From Syntrophobacteraceae bacterium (lineage in GTDB: Bacteria > Desulfobacterota > Syntrophobacteria > Syntrophobacterales > Syntrophobacteraceae): a stretch of 33,146 nt of DNA. Positions 14,802 through 22,872 of this stretch are shown in pieces; within the stretch, counting starts at the first letter, position 1; each line of letters opens with the position of its first letter. The stretch is from positions 1 to 33,146 of the forward strand of contig JALOOX010000048.1 in the NCBI GenBank assembly GCA_025454175.1. The letters run 5' to 3'. Below the pieces are notes generated by a model. That model did not search any database and was not told the origin of the DNA. It was given only the letters and a program-made list of their open reading frames with translations. A program made the position numbers and the translations under genes.

Positions 14802-15749
14802 ATGAGAGTGCTGTTTGCTGCTCCAGAAGATGCGTGGGGAGGTTTTCTGCACCAGATTCGCACCGAGCTCCCCGACGTCGAGATCGAAGCCACCGGAGGC
14901 TTTGAGGTGAGCTCGCTGGAAGGATTCGACGTCCTGATCCCCACCATGACGCGCATCACCGAAGACCTGCTCAGGACCGCCGACCGCCTCAAGCTCATCC
15001 AGCAATGCGGGGCGGGACTCGAGGGCGTGGACATCCCGGCGGCGAGGGACCGGGGCATCCGGGTGGCCAATGTTCCCACGGACATTTCGGGCAATGCGGA
15101 TTCCGTGGCCGAGCTCGCCATCTACCTGATGATCGGTCTCTCCCGGGATTTCAGGGGCATGGCTCGAAGCCTGGAAGCGGGGAAGATGGGCGAGCCCAGG
15201 GGCAGGGCCCTGAGCGGCAAGACCGTGGGCCTCGTGGGTCTCGGCGGCATAGGGCGGGCACTGATTCAGAGGCTGCGGGGGTTTGACGTCCGCATGGTCG
15301 GCATCAGGCGCCGGGAGCCCCTTGAGGGGCCGGCGGAGCTTGGCCTCGAGTGGATCGGCACCCCGCGGGATCTGGCCGAGCTGCTGGGCCGATCGGATTA
15401 CGTGGTGCTCTGCCTCCCCCTGACTCCCGAGACCCTGCACCTCATGGATGACAAGACCCTGGCATACATGAAGCGGGAGGCTTTCCTGATCAACCTGTCG
15501 AGGGGCGGACTGGTGGACCGGGACGCGCTGGAGCGCGCCCTGGCATCGGGCGCCATTGCCGGGGCCGGACTCGACGTCTTCTGGGACGAGCCGCCCGATC
15601 CCCGGGACCCCATTTTTGCTCACAACGTGCTGGCAACGCCCCACGTGGCGGGCTCGACGGACATTTCCATCCGTGGCATCGTCAGGGTGGTGGCGGAAAA
15701 CATCCGCCGAATCGAACAGAATGGCGAGCCGCGCTTCTGCGCGTGCTGA
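14802..15749 (+). CDS. D-isomer-specific 2-hydroxyacid dehydrogenase
   Basis: 315 residues, the usual family length. The NAD-binding fold has GLGGIG at 146-151, preceded by LSGKTVGLV. The catalytic triad is present: R234 in INLSRGGLVD, E263 in DVFWDEPPD and H281 in TPHVAG. The enzyme should interconvert a 2-keto acid and a D-2-hydroxy acid with NAD(P)H in the cytoplasm. The substrate cannot be told from sequence; glyoxylate/hydroxypyruvate- or phosphoglycerate-type relatives share these motifs. The start has a strong ribosome-binding site. The TPR gene begins 10 bases after the stop, suggesting co-transcription, though the two functions have no obvious link. Confidence 0.9.
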   Translation: MRVLFAAPEDAWGGFLHQIRTELPDVEIEATGGFEVSSLEGFDVLIPTMTRITEDLLRTADRLKLIQQCGAGLEGVDIPAARDRGIRVANVPTDISGNADSVAELAIYLMIGLSRDFRGMARSLEAGKMGEPRGRALSGKTVGLVGLGGIGRALIQRLRGFDVRMVGIRRREPLEGPAELGLEWIGTPRDLAELLGRSDYVVLCLPLTPETLHLMDDKTLAYMKREAFLINLSRGGLVDRDALERALASGAIAGAGLDVFWDEPPDPRDPIFAHNVLATPHVAGSTDISIRGIVRVVAENIRRIEQNGEPRFCAC

Positions 15750-15759
15750 ACGTGCGCCC

Positions 15760-18261
15760 ATGGGGCTCCTCAAGGCATCCCTTGCGACCTTCATGATGAT
15801 CACGGCGGCCTCCCGCATCGAGGCGGCGATGTTGAGGGGAATGCTCGTTCTCAACGAGACGGGCGGACCACCCGCGGCCGGAGTGGAGGTCCGTGCGGCG
15901 GGGAGCGAAGCGCCGGGAGTCACCGACGCGGAGGGTCGATTCAGCCTCTCCTTCCCCAGTCTTCGCCCAGGAGACACCGTTGCCCTCGAGCCTGGAAATG
16001 ACAGCCATGAAGTGGTCAATGACCTGGGGCTCGAGCAGGTCCTGCCCGAGGACCCCGAGGCATCCCCGGTAGCCCTGCTGATCTGCCGCAGGGGAAACCG
16101 CCGTGAAATGGCGGGCCGTTTGATGAGGCTCATGGCCCGGGAAGCCGTCGAGGACCACTTCAGAGCGCGACTCGATGAGCTGGAAAAACAGCAGGGGGAC
16201 GGGCTTTCAGGGATGCCCGAGCTGCAGAGGGTTTACGACCAGGCCACCGCCGCGCTGCCGGTCCTGGCCGATCACCTGACCGACCAGATGCTCGAAGCCG
16301 ACTGGCCCAGCCAGCGAAAAGCAATGCGCATCTTCCTCGGAGGGAAGCTCGAGGCAGCCATCGAAGCCCTGGATGCGGCCATGGCCTCGGTACATGGCGG
16401 GGAGAATGCGGATAACCAGGCCGGAGACCCGACCTCGGCAGTGAGGCGTGCACGGGGCCACCTGCTCAAGGCCCAGTGGCTCACCCTGGCTCTGCGCTTC
16501 GACAAGGCGGACAAGGCCTGCGCTGCCGCCGTGGCCGCTGCCCCGGACGATCTCGGGGTGCAAGCGGGCCGCGCGCTCTTCCTGGCCATGCTGAATCGGG
16601 CGGATGAGGCCCAGCAGGCCTACCAATTGTGCCTGAAGCTCTCCAGGGCGAGGGGAACGGCGGCCCAGGCGGCGGAGACCCTTCACCAGGAGGCGCTGTT
16701 TCTTTGGAGACAGAAGCGCGCGAAGGAGGCCCGTGTGCGCGCCGAGGAGGCGCTGCGGAGCTTCAGGGAAGTGGCGGCCGGGGGCCGGCCCGAGCATCGC
16801 CGGGACGTGGCCAGGGTCTTGAGGAGCCTGGTCCCGATTCTGAGAGATTCCGACAATCTCAATGAGGCGCAAACCGCCTGTGCGGAAGCCGTCGAAATCT
16901 ATCGCCGGATGGCCGCGGAAAACCCGGACGCCGGCTCCCTTCACCTCGCCATGACCCTGAACGACCTCGCCGCCGTCCAGCGGGCAATGGGGCGAGGCGA
17001 CGATGCCCGGAAGTCCCTCCAGGAAGCGCTGAGAATCTGCCGGTCCCTGGCAGCTCTGAACCGGGCGAGAGCCCAACCCGACCTGGCCCTGATTCTCGAG
17101 AACCTGAGCGTCCTGCACCAGGAGCAAAACCGCCCCGGGGAGGCCCGTAAGGTCCTTGAAGAGCTGGTGGCGGCTTACCGAGACCTCGCGGCCCAGAAGC
17201 CCGAGGTCTACTGGCCTCAGGTGGCCGGGACCTTGAACAGCCTGGGGCATCTTCACCGGGAGGGCCGGCGGACCAGGGAGGCTGTCAGGGCCTATGAGGA
17301 TGAGCTTAAGGTATATCGGGAGCTCGCGGCTCGAAAGCCTCAGACCCACCTGCCCTACCTGGCTCTCTCCCAGGTGGCTCTCGCCAGGTTCCACCAGGAG
17401 GAGAAGCGATGGAAGGAGGCTGTCAGGCTTTACCAGGAAGCCCTCAAAAGCTACAGAGCCCTTTCATCATCACGGCCCGAGCACTATCGACCTTATGCGG
17501 CCACGGTCCTGACGGGCCTGGCCGAGGTGTACCGCCAGCAGAGCCAGGTGAAGAGCGCCGTCAATGCATACGAGGAAGCCGTCAGGACCTGGCGTGCCGT
17601 GGCCGCCGGGGGCAGGCAGACGCATGGAGCCGACCTGGCGGCCGCTTTGGGCAGGCTCGGCTCTTTCTACCATGAGCTTCGGATGATGGAGAGCGCCATT
17701 AAGGCACACGAGGAGGCTCTGAGTCTCTACCGTGACATGGCGGCGAGCAGCCCCGACCTGTATCTGCCGGGAGTGGTGACGTCCCTGAACAACCTGGGAA
17801 TCATTCACCGGGAGCAGGACCGTCTCGACGAAGCCGCCCGGATTTACGGCGAGGCGCTGAAGATCTGTCGGGAAGGGCTGGAACGCCAGCCCGAAGCCTA
17901 TGATCCCTATACGCTCATGACCCTCAACAATCTGGGCATCCTTTACGGCGGCATGGACCGCCGAGGCGAAGCCCTCGAAGCCCACCGGGAGGCCCTCGGG
18001 ATCGGAAGGAGGCTCTCCGCCGCGAGCCCCGATCTTTATCGACCCTACCTGGCCATGACTCTCCAAAACCTTGGAATCCTCCATCGTGACGAGAAGCGGC
18101 ATGAGGAGGCCCGAAAGGCTCTCGATGAGGCGCTGGAAATCTATCGCGACCTGGCCGCCCGGGGCACCGGATCGTTTGATGCCGACATCGAGGGTATCCG
18201 GTCCATCTTGGATTCCATGAGCAGGGAGGGTTCACCCGCCCACGGCGCCGAGGATGGCTGA
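15760..18261 (+). CDS. exported TPR protein with ten regular 46-residue repeats
   Basis: 833 residues from the ATG at 15760. The frame is open further upstream into the dehydrogenase gene, but those codons look like shadow sequence. The chosen start gives a signal-like N-terminus (GLLKASLATFMMITAASRIEA). Residues 35-110 resemble a carboxypeptidase-regulatory/Ig-like beta domain (AGVEVRAAGSEAPGVTDAEG). A helical part follows, with less regular TPR units. From residue 335 come ten consecutive 46-residue units with no insertions, each like YRxLAxxxPxxxxPxLAxxL... ending EEALxI, and a partial eleventh from 795. Such repeats bind partner proteins. No enzymatic domain is seen. It lies between the dehydrogenase and rtcA (57 bases). 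Periplasmic location is inferred. Confidence 0.85.
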   Translation: MGLLKASLATFMMITAASRIEAAMLRGMLVLNETGGPPAAGVEVRAAGSEAPGVTDAEGRFSLSFPSLRPGDTVALEPGNDSHEVVNDLGLEQVLPEDPEASPVALLICRRGNRREMAGRLMRLMAREAVEDHFRARLDELEKQQGDGLSGMPELQRVYDQATAALPVLADHLTDQMLEADWPSQRKAMRIFLGGKLEAAIEALDAAMASVHGGENADNQAGDPTSAVRRARGHLLKAQWLTLALRFDKADKACAAAVAAAPDDLGVQAGRALFLAMLNRADEAQQAYQLCLKLSRARGTAAQAAETLHQEALFLWRQKRAKEARVRAEEALRSFREVAAGGRPEHRRDVARVLRSLVPILRDSDNLNEAQTACAEAVEIYRRMAAENPDAGSLHLAMTLNDLAAVQRAMGRGDDARKSLQEALRICRSLAALNRARAQPDLALILENLSVLHQEQNRPGEARKVLEELVAAYRDLAAQKPEVYWPQVAGTLNSLGHLHREGRRTREAVRAYEDELKVYRELAARKPQTHLPYLALSQVALARFHQEEKRWKEAVRLYQEALKSYRALSSSRPEHYRPYAATVLTGLAEVYRQQSQVKSAVNAYEEAVRTWRAVAAGGRQTHGADLAAALGRLGSFYHELRMMESAIKAHEEALSLYRDMAASSPDLYLPGVVTSLNNLGIIHREQDRLDEAARIYGEALKICREGLERQPEAYDPYTLMTLNNLGILYGGMDRRGEALEAHREALGIGRRLSAASPDLYRPYLAMTLQNLGILHRDEKRHEEARKALDEALEIYRDLAARGTGSFDADIEGIRSILDSMSREGSPAHGAEDG

Positions 18262-18318
18262 GCGGAGCAGCTCCGATTTGAAGGCCAACACTCCAGACCT
18301 CTTTTTCAGGGGATGCAG

Positions 18319-19362
18319 ATGATCGAGATCGACGGTTCGGTGCATTCGGGGAGCGGCACGCTGCTGCGTTGTTCGGCGGCCCTCGCCACCCTGCTCGGGG
18401 AGTCGCTGCACCTTGTTCGCATCCGGGCCAGGCGGGACAAGCCGGGATTGAGGCCCCAGCACCTGCAGGCGATCCGGGCCTGCCGCGAGCTTTGTGGAGG
18501 CGATCTCGAGGGGGATCATGTCGGGTCACGGGAGATCACCTATCGTCCGGGGCCGCTCATCGAGGGCGGAGCGCGCCAATGGGATATCGGCACCGCGGGA
18601 TCGGCCACCATGCTCTCCTTCTGCGTTCTGCCGCTGGGCGTTTTCGCGCTTCAACCTTCGAGCTTCCGAATCCGTGGAGGGCTGTTTCAGGACAACGCTC
18701 CATCGCTCTTCCACATGCAGCACGTGCTCCTTCCGATTCTGGAACGGACGGGAGTGCGGGCCTCCCTCCGCATGATCCGGCCGGGTTATATTCCCCAGGG
18801 AGAGGGCGAGCTGGTCCTGGAAGTCGCACCCCGGCAGGGGCCCCTCGATCCATTGACCGCCAGGGAGCGGGGTCGGGCTCGCCAGGTGAGGGGCATATCC
18901 CTGGCTTCGCACCTCAAAACCGAAGGGGTGAGCCGGCGCATGGCGGAGGAAGCGCGGCGGCTCATGGGAAACGCCGGGCTTTCGGCCGTCGTCGATATGC
19001 TCGAGGACGATCTCGCGGTGCAGAAGGGGGCGGCCCTCGCTTTGTGGATGGAGACGGAAACGGGATGCCGACTGGGGTCCGATCAGGCCGGCAAGCGGGG
19101 AAGACGGTCGGAGGCCATCGCCGCCCATGTGGTGAGAACGCTGATCGAGGATTATGAGACCGGCGCCACCGTGGATCGATTTCTGGCGGACCAGCTCATC
19201 CTCTTTGCGGCTTTGGCGGCGGGACGATCCGAGATCGTGGTCCCCAGGCTGACGGATCACCTGAGCTCGAATCTCTGGCTGGTGGAAAAAATGCTCGGGG
19301 CCCGCGCGAAATGGGAAGGAAGCCTTTTACGGATCGACGGCATAGGCTATCATCGGTCATGA
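18319..19362 (+). CDS. rtcA: RNA 3'-terminal phosphate cyclase (RtcA)
   Basis: 347 residues from the ATG at 18319, spaced 6 bases from AGGGG; an in-frame ATG at 18313 overlaps that site. The N-terminus MIEIDGSVHSGSGTLLRCSA corresponds to the RtcA start (usually IDGSxGEGGGQILR). IRARRDKPGLRPQHLQAIRA, DIGTAGSATMLSFCVLPLG and VDRFLADQLILFAAL are family blocks. The catalytic histidine that forms the AMP adduct (H309 in E. coli RtcA) corresponds to H314 in LTDHLSSN. The enzyme converts RNA 3'-phosphate ends to 2',3'-cyclic phosphates using ATP. No rtcB ligase or rtcR regulator is nearby. The next gene, 34 bases on, encodes a FAU-1-like protein, which strengthens an RNA-processing role. Confidence 0.93.
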   Translation: MIEIDGSVHSGSGTLLRCSAALATLLGESLHLVRIRARRDKPGLRPQHLQAIRACRELCGGDLEGDHVGSREITYRPGPLIEGGARQWDIGTAGSATMLSFCVLPLGVFALQPSSFRIRGGLFQDNAPSLFHMQHVLLPILERTGVRASLRMIRPGYIPQGEGELVLEVAPRQGPLDPLTARERGRARQVRGISLASHLKTEGVSRRMAEEARRLMGNAGLSAVVDMLEDDLAVQKGAALALWMETETGCRLGSDQAGKRGRRSEAIAAHVVRTLIEDYETGATVDRFLADQLILFAALAAGRSEIVVPRLTDHLSSNLWLVEKMLGARAKWEGSLLRIDGIGYHRS

Positions 19363-19396
19363 AGACGATGTAAACCCTGCATGGGGAGGGAACGCC

Positions 19397-20356
19397 ATGA
19401 ACGCTCGCATCAAGGTAAGGGGAGTGTATAGCACGGCCATCACCCGTTTGCTCCTGGACTGGAATTATGTCGTGGTGGACCCGTCTCCCAGGATTCGGGA
19501 GCGATTCGGCCTGGATTTTCCCGAAGGTCCCCATGACATCCTGATCTGCGACCGGGATGACCATCAGGGCATCGAGATCGTGGGGGAGCCGGAGCGCCTT
19601 TGCCAGTTCATCACCTTTATTCAGGAGCGCCTCCTGGACGCCGTGGTGGTGCAGCTTTCAGCCGAGGATGACAACGACAGCCTGATGAGAGGCCGCATCG
19701 AGTTTCCGGGCTGTTCCAAGGAGACCCTCGACGTCCTTCGGGTGGGGGTCACGCCGACTTTGGCCAGGCACCATCGGCTGCGCGCCATCGATCCCAAGTC
19801 CGTCGAGCGGGCGGAAATCGACCTCCAGAAGCATCCCGATCAGAAGGAGTCCATCGAGCGGCGACTCCTGGAAGAGACGATCCTGATGCCCCTCGAAAAA
19901 TGCGGCACTGTGCGGCTGGAGCATATCCGACCCTCGGGGAAGCTGGCCAGGTTCCGGGAAGGCATGCTGATTGAGTCCAGTGAAGACCGCATCGTGTTCA
20001 AGCGCTCCTTTTCCGAAGGCCGGTATGACGGGCTGGACGTTCCCATCCGCCACGGCGATTACGGGCTGACGGAGCTTCAGGAGGGATCCTGGGTGGTCCG
20101 GCACAGCTATTTCAGCCGTGACGGAAAGCCCATCGGCGAGTATTTCAACATCAACACTCCCGTGGAGCTCTATCCGTACGGCGCCCGGTACCTGGATCTT
20201 GAAGTGGACGTCATCCGGCGAGCCGGCGAAGCTCCCTTCATGGTGGACCGTGAAAAGCTGGCGTTCCTGGCCCAAACCGGGGCCATCAGCCCGGACCTCG
20301 AGCAAAAGGCCATGGAGGTTGCCGAAGGGCTCATGAAGCACATGGCTGCTTCTTGA
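19397..20356 (+). CDS. FAU-1-like RNA-associated protein with DUF402 domain
   Basis: 319 residues; GGGGAGGGAA precedes the ATG. The N-terminus (IKVRGVYSTAITRLLLDWNY followed by VVVDPSPRIRERF) resembles the start of archaeal FAU-1, an AU-rich RNA-binding ribonuclease related to the RNase E/G N-terminal part. The C-terminal part (about 170-300) is a DUF402 domain with GEYFNINTPVELYPYGARYL, DLEVDVIRR and MVDREKLAFL. Characterised DUF402 proteins are FAU-1-like nucleases or nucleoside di/triphosphatases. FAU-1 itself is longer (about 470 residues), so this is a compact version. Lying between rtcA and a DUF401 gene with short gaps, it plausibly acts on the RNA ends used by RtcA. That role is inference. 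Confidence 0.75.
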   Translation: MNARIKVRGVYSTAITRLLLDWNYVVVDPSPRIRERFGLDFPEGPHDILICDRDDHQGIEIVGEPERLCQFITFIQERLLDAVVVQLSAEDDNDSLMRGRIEFPGCSKETLDVLRVGVTPTLARHHRLRAIDPKSVERAEIDLQKHPDQKESIERRLLEETILMPLEKCGTVRLEHIRPSGKLARFREGMLIESSEDRIVFKRSFSEGRYDGLDVPIRHGDYGLTELQEGSWVVRHSYFSRDGKPIGEYFNINTPVELYPYGARYLDLEVDVIRRAGEAPFMVDREKLAFLAQTGAISPDLEQKAMEVAEGLMKHMAAS

Positions 20357-20378
20357 ATTGTTGAGGGTGGATCAGCAC

Positions 20379-21785
20379 GTGACCTTTCTCGATGCACTTC
20401 CAGCCATTGCCCGCATCTTGCTTGCCTTCCTGGTCATCCTGCTCGCCATCAAGAGGAAATGGTCCCTGGGCAGCGCATTCCTCCTGGGCGCTGTCCTGCT
20501 GGGCCTCTTCTTCGGCATGCCTCTGTCGGCGATCCTCCGTTCCCTGGCTCACTCCGTGACCGATGCCAAGACCGTCTCGCTGGGGGTGGTCGTGTCGCTT
20601 ATCCTGGTGCTGAGTCACAGCATGGAGAAGGCGGGGCAGATGCAGAGGCTCCTCGACCGGTTCCAGGGGCTGGTGGTCAGACCTCGCCTGAACCTCGTTG
20701 TCTTTCCGGCCCTCATCGGCCTTCTCCCGATGCCCGGCGGGGCCATCTTTTCGGCCCCCATGGTGAAGGCCCTGGGCAGGAACCTGAACATGCCGGGCTC
20801 CCTGCTGAGCTACATCAACTACTGGTTTCGCCACATCTGGGAGTACTGGTGGCCCCTCTACCCCGGCGTTCTGCTCACCACGACCCTCGCCAACATCGAC
20901 CTGTGGACCTTTGTGATCTTTCTGCTGCCCCTGTCCAGCGTGGCCACCCTGGTGGGATACTGGCCGCTGAAGTCCCTGGCGCCCCCTCATTCCAATCCGG
21001 CCCACCATGATGAAGACCGGACCGGGAGCCGGGAGACGGGAGACGGGGGGCTCCCGCGACCAATGCCGGCAACAGCGGCTCGCGGGCCCGCGGCGCCTCC
21101 CGATCCCCCCCGGCCCCCGCTCCTGCCCATCTTCCGCGAGCTGACCCCCATCGTCATCGTCATCGGACTGGGATTGAGTCTGGGGGCCGCTCTGACGCCG
21201 CTGTTGACGCCGTGGAGAATCTCGGTCTCCAAGGAAATTGGGCTCATCGCAGCCCTGCTCGTGGCCATCGGCTGGGTCTGGCGCGTCAACGGCCTTCTGC
21301 CCGTGGAGCGCCGCCGGATACTCATGCAGAGGGAGCTCCTCCATATGTTCGCCATGGTCGCCGCCATCCTGATGTTCAAGGGAATGCTCGAGGAAAGCGG
21401 CGCCGTCACCCTGGTCAGCGATGAGCTCCTGCGCTGGCGAGTCCCCCTCGTGTCCATCACCATGATCCTGCCCTTCCTCATCGGAGCCATTGTCGGGCTG
21501 ACCGTCGGCTTTGTGGGAACGACCTTTCCGATCCTCATCTCCCTGATTCATTCCTTCGGTCAGGGACATCTGATGCTGCCATACCTCATGCTGGGGCTGG
21601 TCTGCGGCTTCCTCGGCGTGCTCCTCTCCCCTCTGCACCTCTGCCTGCTCCTTTCCAACGCCTATTTCCAGACCAACCTTCCGGCTCTCTACAGGCTCCT
21701 CTGGGCCCCCTGCCTGTTCCTTCTGCTGGCGACCTGCGCTTACTTTCTCGTGCTGAGCAGCGGAGCCGTGACGGGGTGGCTGTGA
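20379..21785 (+). CDS. DUF401-family integral membrane protein
   Basis: About 468 residues. I prefer the GTG at 20379, about 10 bases after GAGGGTGG, although in-frame TTG codons reach back to 20358. The protein has many hydrophobic helices (for example LLAFLVILLAI, SAFLLGAVLLGLFFG, TVSLGVVVSLILVL) and the conserved stretch ALIGLLPMPGGAIFSAPMVK with WFRHIWEYWWPLYPGV. These mark the DUF401 family, related in layout to GntP/DctM-like carriers. Function is unknown; transport of an anionic metabolite is a guess. Between the two membrane halves, about residues 206-247, is an unusual hydrophilic proline- and glycine-rich linker that contains a heptamer DNA repeat. The stop overlaps the heptosyltransferase start. 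Confidence 0.82.
   Translation: MTFLDALPAIARILLAFLVILLAIKRKWSLGSAFLLGAVLLGLFFGMPLSAILRSLAHSVTDAKTVSLGVVVSLILVLSHSMEKAGQMQRLLDRFQGLVVRPRLNLVVFPALIGLLPMPGGAIFSAPMVKALGRNLNMPGSLLSYINYWFRHIWEYWWPLYPGVLLTTTLANIDLWTFVIFLLPLSSVATLVGYWPLKSLAPPHSNPAHHDEDRTGSRETGDGGLPRPMPATAARGPAAPPDPPRPPLLPIFRELTPIVIVIGLGLSLGAALTPLLTPWRISVSKEIGLIAALLVAIGWVWRVNGLLPVERRRILMQRELLHMFAMVAAILMFKGMLEESGAVTLVSDELLRWRVPLVSITMILPFLIGAIVGLTVGFVGTTFPILISLIHSFGQGHLMLPYLMLGLVCGFLGVLLSPLHLCLLLSNAYFQTNLPALYRLLWAPCLFLLLATCAYFLVLSSGAVTGWL
21024..21044 (+). repeat. heptamer repeat GGGAGMC x3 inside the DUF401 gene
   Basis: GGGAGCC, GGGAGAC and GGGAGAC lie end to end at 21024-21044, followed by a G-run and CTCCCG that can pair back with the repeat. 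The unit length of 7 is not a multiple of 3, so a change in copy number would shift the frame of the membrane protein. Confidence 0.6.
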
Positions 21786-22813
21786 GCGCATTTCAGTCCG
21801 TATCCCGGATCCTGATCCGATCGACCAACTGGATTGGGGACGCCGTCATGACCACCCCCGCCATGGGCGCGGTGCGTGCCGCATTCCCCGACGCCTCCAT
21901 CACCGTGGCGGCGCCTCCGGCCGTGGCCGAGCTCTTCTCACCCCATCCCCTTTGCGACCGGGTGATGGTCTTCAACAAGAAGCGTGAGCATGGCGGCCTG
22001 AGGGGGCTCTGGCGCTTCGCGCGGCAGCTCGACCGCGAGCGCTTCGATCTTGCCGTGCTTTTTCAGAACGCCTTTGAAGCCGCCGCCATGGCGTTCCTGG
22101 CGAGAATCCCCGTTCGATTGGGGTACAGGACCGATGGGCGTGGGCTTCTGCTGACTCACGGAGTGGACGTGGGCCCAGGGGAAAGGCTCCTGCATCACAC
22201 GGATTACTACCTGTCCCTGCTGGAGCGTGCGGGAATTCGGGGCGGGAGCGGACGCCCGCGGCTGGAGTGCACCGAAGCCGAGAAGGAATACGCCCGTCGG
22301 CTCCTCTCGGCCCATCGCTTCTGGGTCGGCATCAACCCCGGCGCCGCCTACGGGTCCGCCAAGCGATGGCTCCCCGAGCGATTCGCCGAGGTGGCCGACA
22401 CCCTGGCCTCCAGACTAAGCGCCGGGATTCTCATCACCGGAGGTCCAGGCGAGGAGGACATCGGCAGGGACATCGAATCCGCCATGCGATCGCCCTGTTT
22501 GAATCTTGCCGGCGGGACGACGGTGAGGCAGCTGATGGCGGTCATCGAGCGGTGCGGTCTCTTCGTGACCAATGATTCCGGTCCCATGCACGTGGCGGCC
22601 GCCCTCGGCGCTCCCATCGTGGCGCTTTTCGGCTCCACGGACCCCACCACCACCTCTCCCCTGGGCGACAACGTCCGCATCGTCCGAAAACCGGTCCACT
22701 GCGCCCCTTGCCTCAAGCGGTCCTGCCCCACCGATCACGCCTGCATGGAAGCCATCACGGCGGCCGACGTGCTGGAGGCGGCCGGAAGCTTAAGGCTGCG
22801 CCCCGCCTCGTAA
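21782..22813 (+). CDS. waaF: ADP-heptose:LPS heptosyltransferase (glycosyltransferase family 9)
   Basis: 343 residues from the GTG at 21782, which overlaps the upstream stop as GTGA; a GTG two codons earlier is also possible. The N-terminus ILIRSTNWIGDAVMTTPAMG is the classic GT9 motif binding the acceptor and ADP-heptose. The C-terminal half has WVGINPGAAYGSAKRWLPER, the site of the phosphate-binding lysine. Also present are LFVTNDSGPMHVAAALGAP and ALFGSTDPTTTSPLGDN, as in WaaF (heptosyltransferase II). A cysteine-rich segment near the end (HCAPCLKRSCPTDHACM) also occurs in WaaF. The enzyme adds L-glycero-D-manno-heptose to the lipopolysaccharide inner core at the cytoplasmic face of the inner membrane. 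This marks the host as an LPS-bearing Gram-negative. Distinguishing WaaF from WaaC or WaaQ rests on overall resemblance. Confidence 0.9.
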   Translation: MSAFQSVSRILIRSTNWIGDAVMTTPAMGAVRAAFPDASITVAAPPAVAELFSPHPLCDRVMVFNKKREHGGLRGLWRFARQLDRERFDLAVLFQNAFEAAAMAFLARIPVRLGYRTDGRGLLLTHGVDVGPGERLLHHTDYYLSLLERAGIRGGSGRPRLECTEAEKEYARRLLSAHRFWVGINPGAAYGSAKRWLPERFAEVADTLASRLSAGILITGGPGEEDIGRDIESAMRSPCLNLAGGTTVRQLMAVIERCGLFVTNDSGPMHVAAALGAPIVALFGSTDPTTTSPLGDNVRIVRKPVHCAPCLKRSCPTDHACMEAITAADVLEAAGSLRLRPAS

Positions 22814-22872
22814 GGCATGCTCTGGCTCCCCGTGGTTCTTGCTCTGAGCGGCTCCTGGCTTGATTCGGGAAG

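Noticed and set aside
15556..15759. N-terminal extension of the TPR protein reading into the dehydrogenase gene
   Set aside because: These codons are a frame shadow of the dehydrogenase; the signal-like segment begins at 15760.
14739..16133. 464-codon minus-strand frame opposite the dehydrogenase
   Set aside because: The dehydrogenase has complete catalytic and NAD motifs; the antisense product has none.
20331..21791. 486-codon minus-strand frame opposite the DUF401 gene
   Set aside because: Rich in Q, H, E, D and G as expected from the reverse of a hydrophobic membrane protein. The plus strand has clear family motifs.
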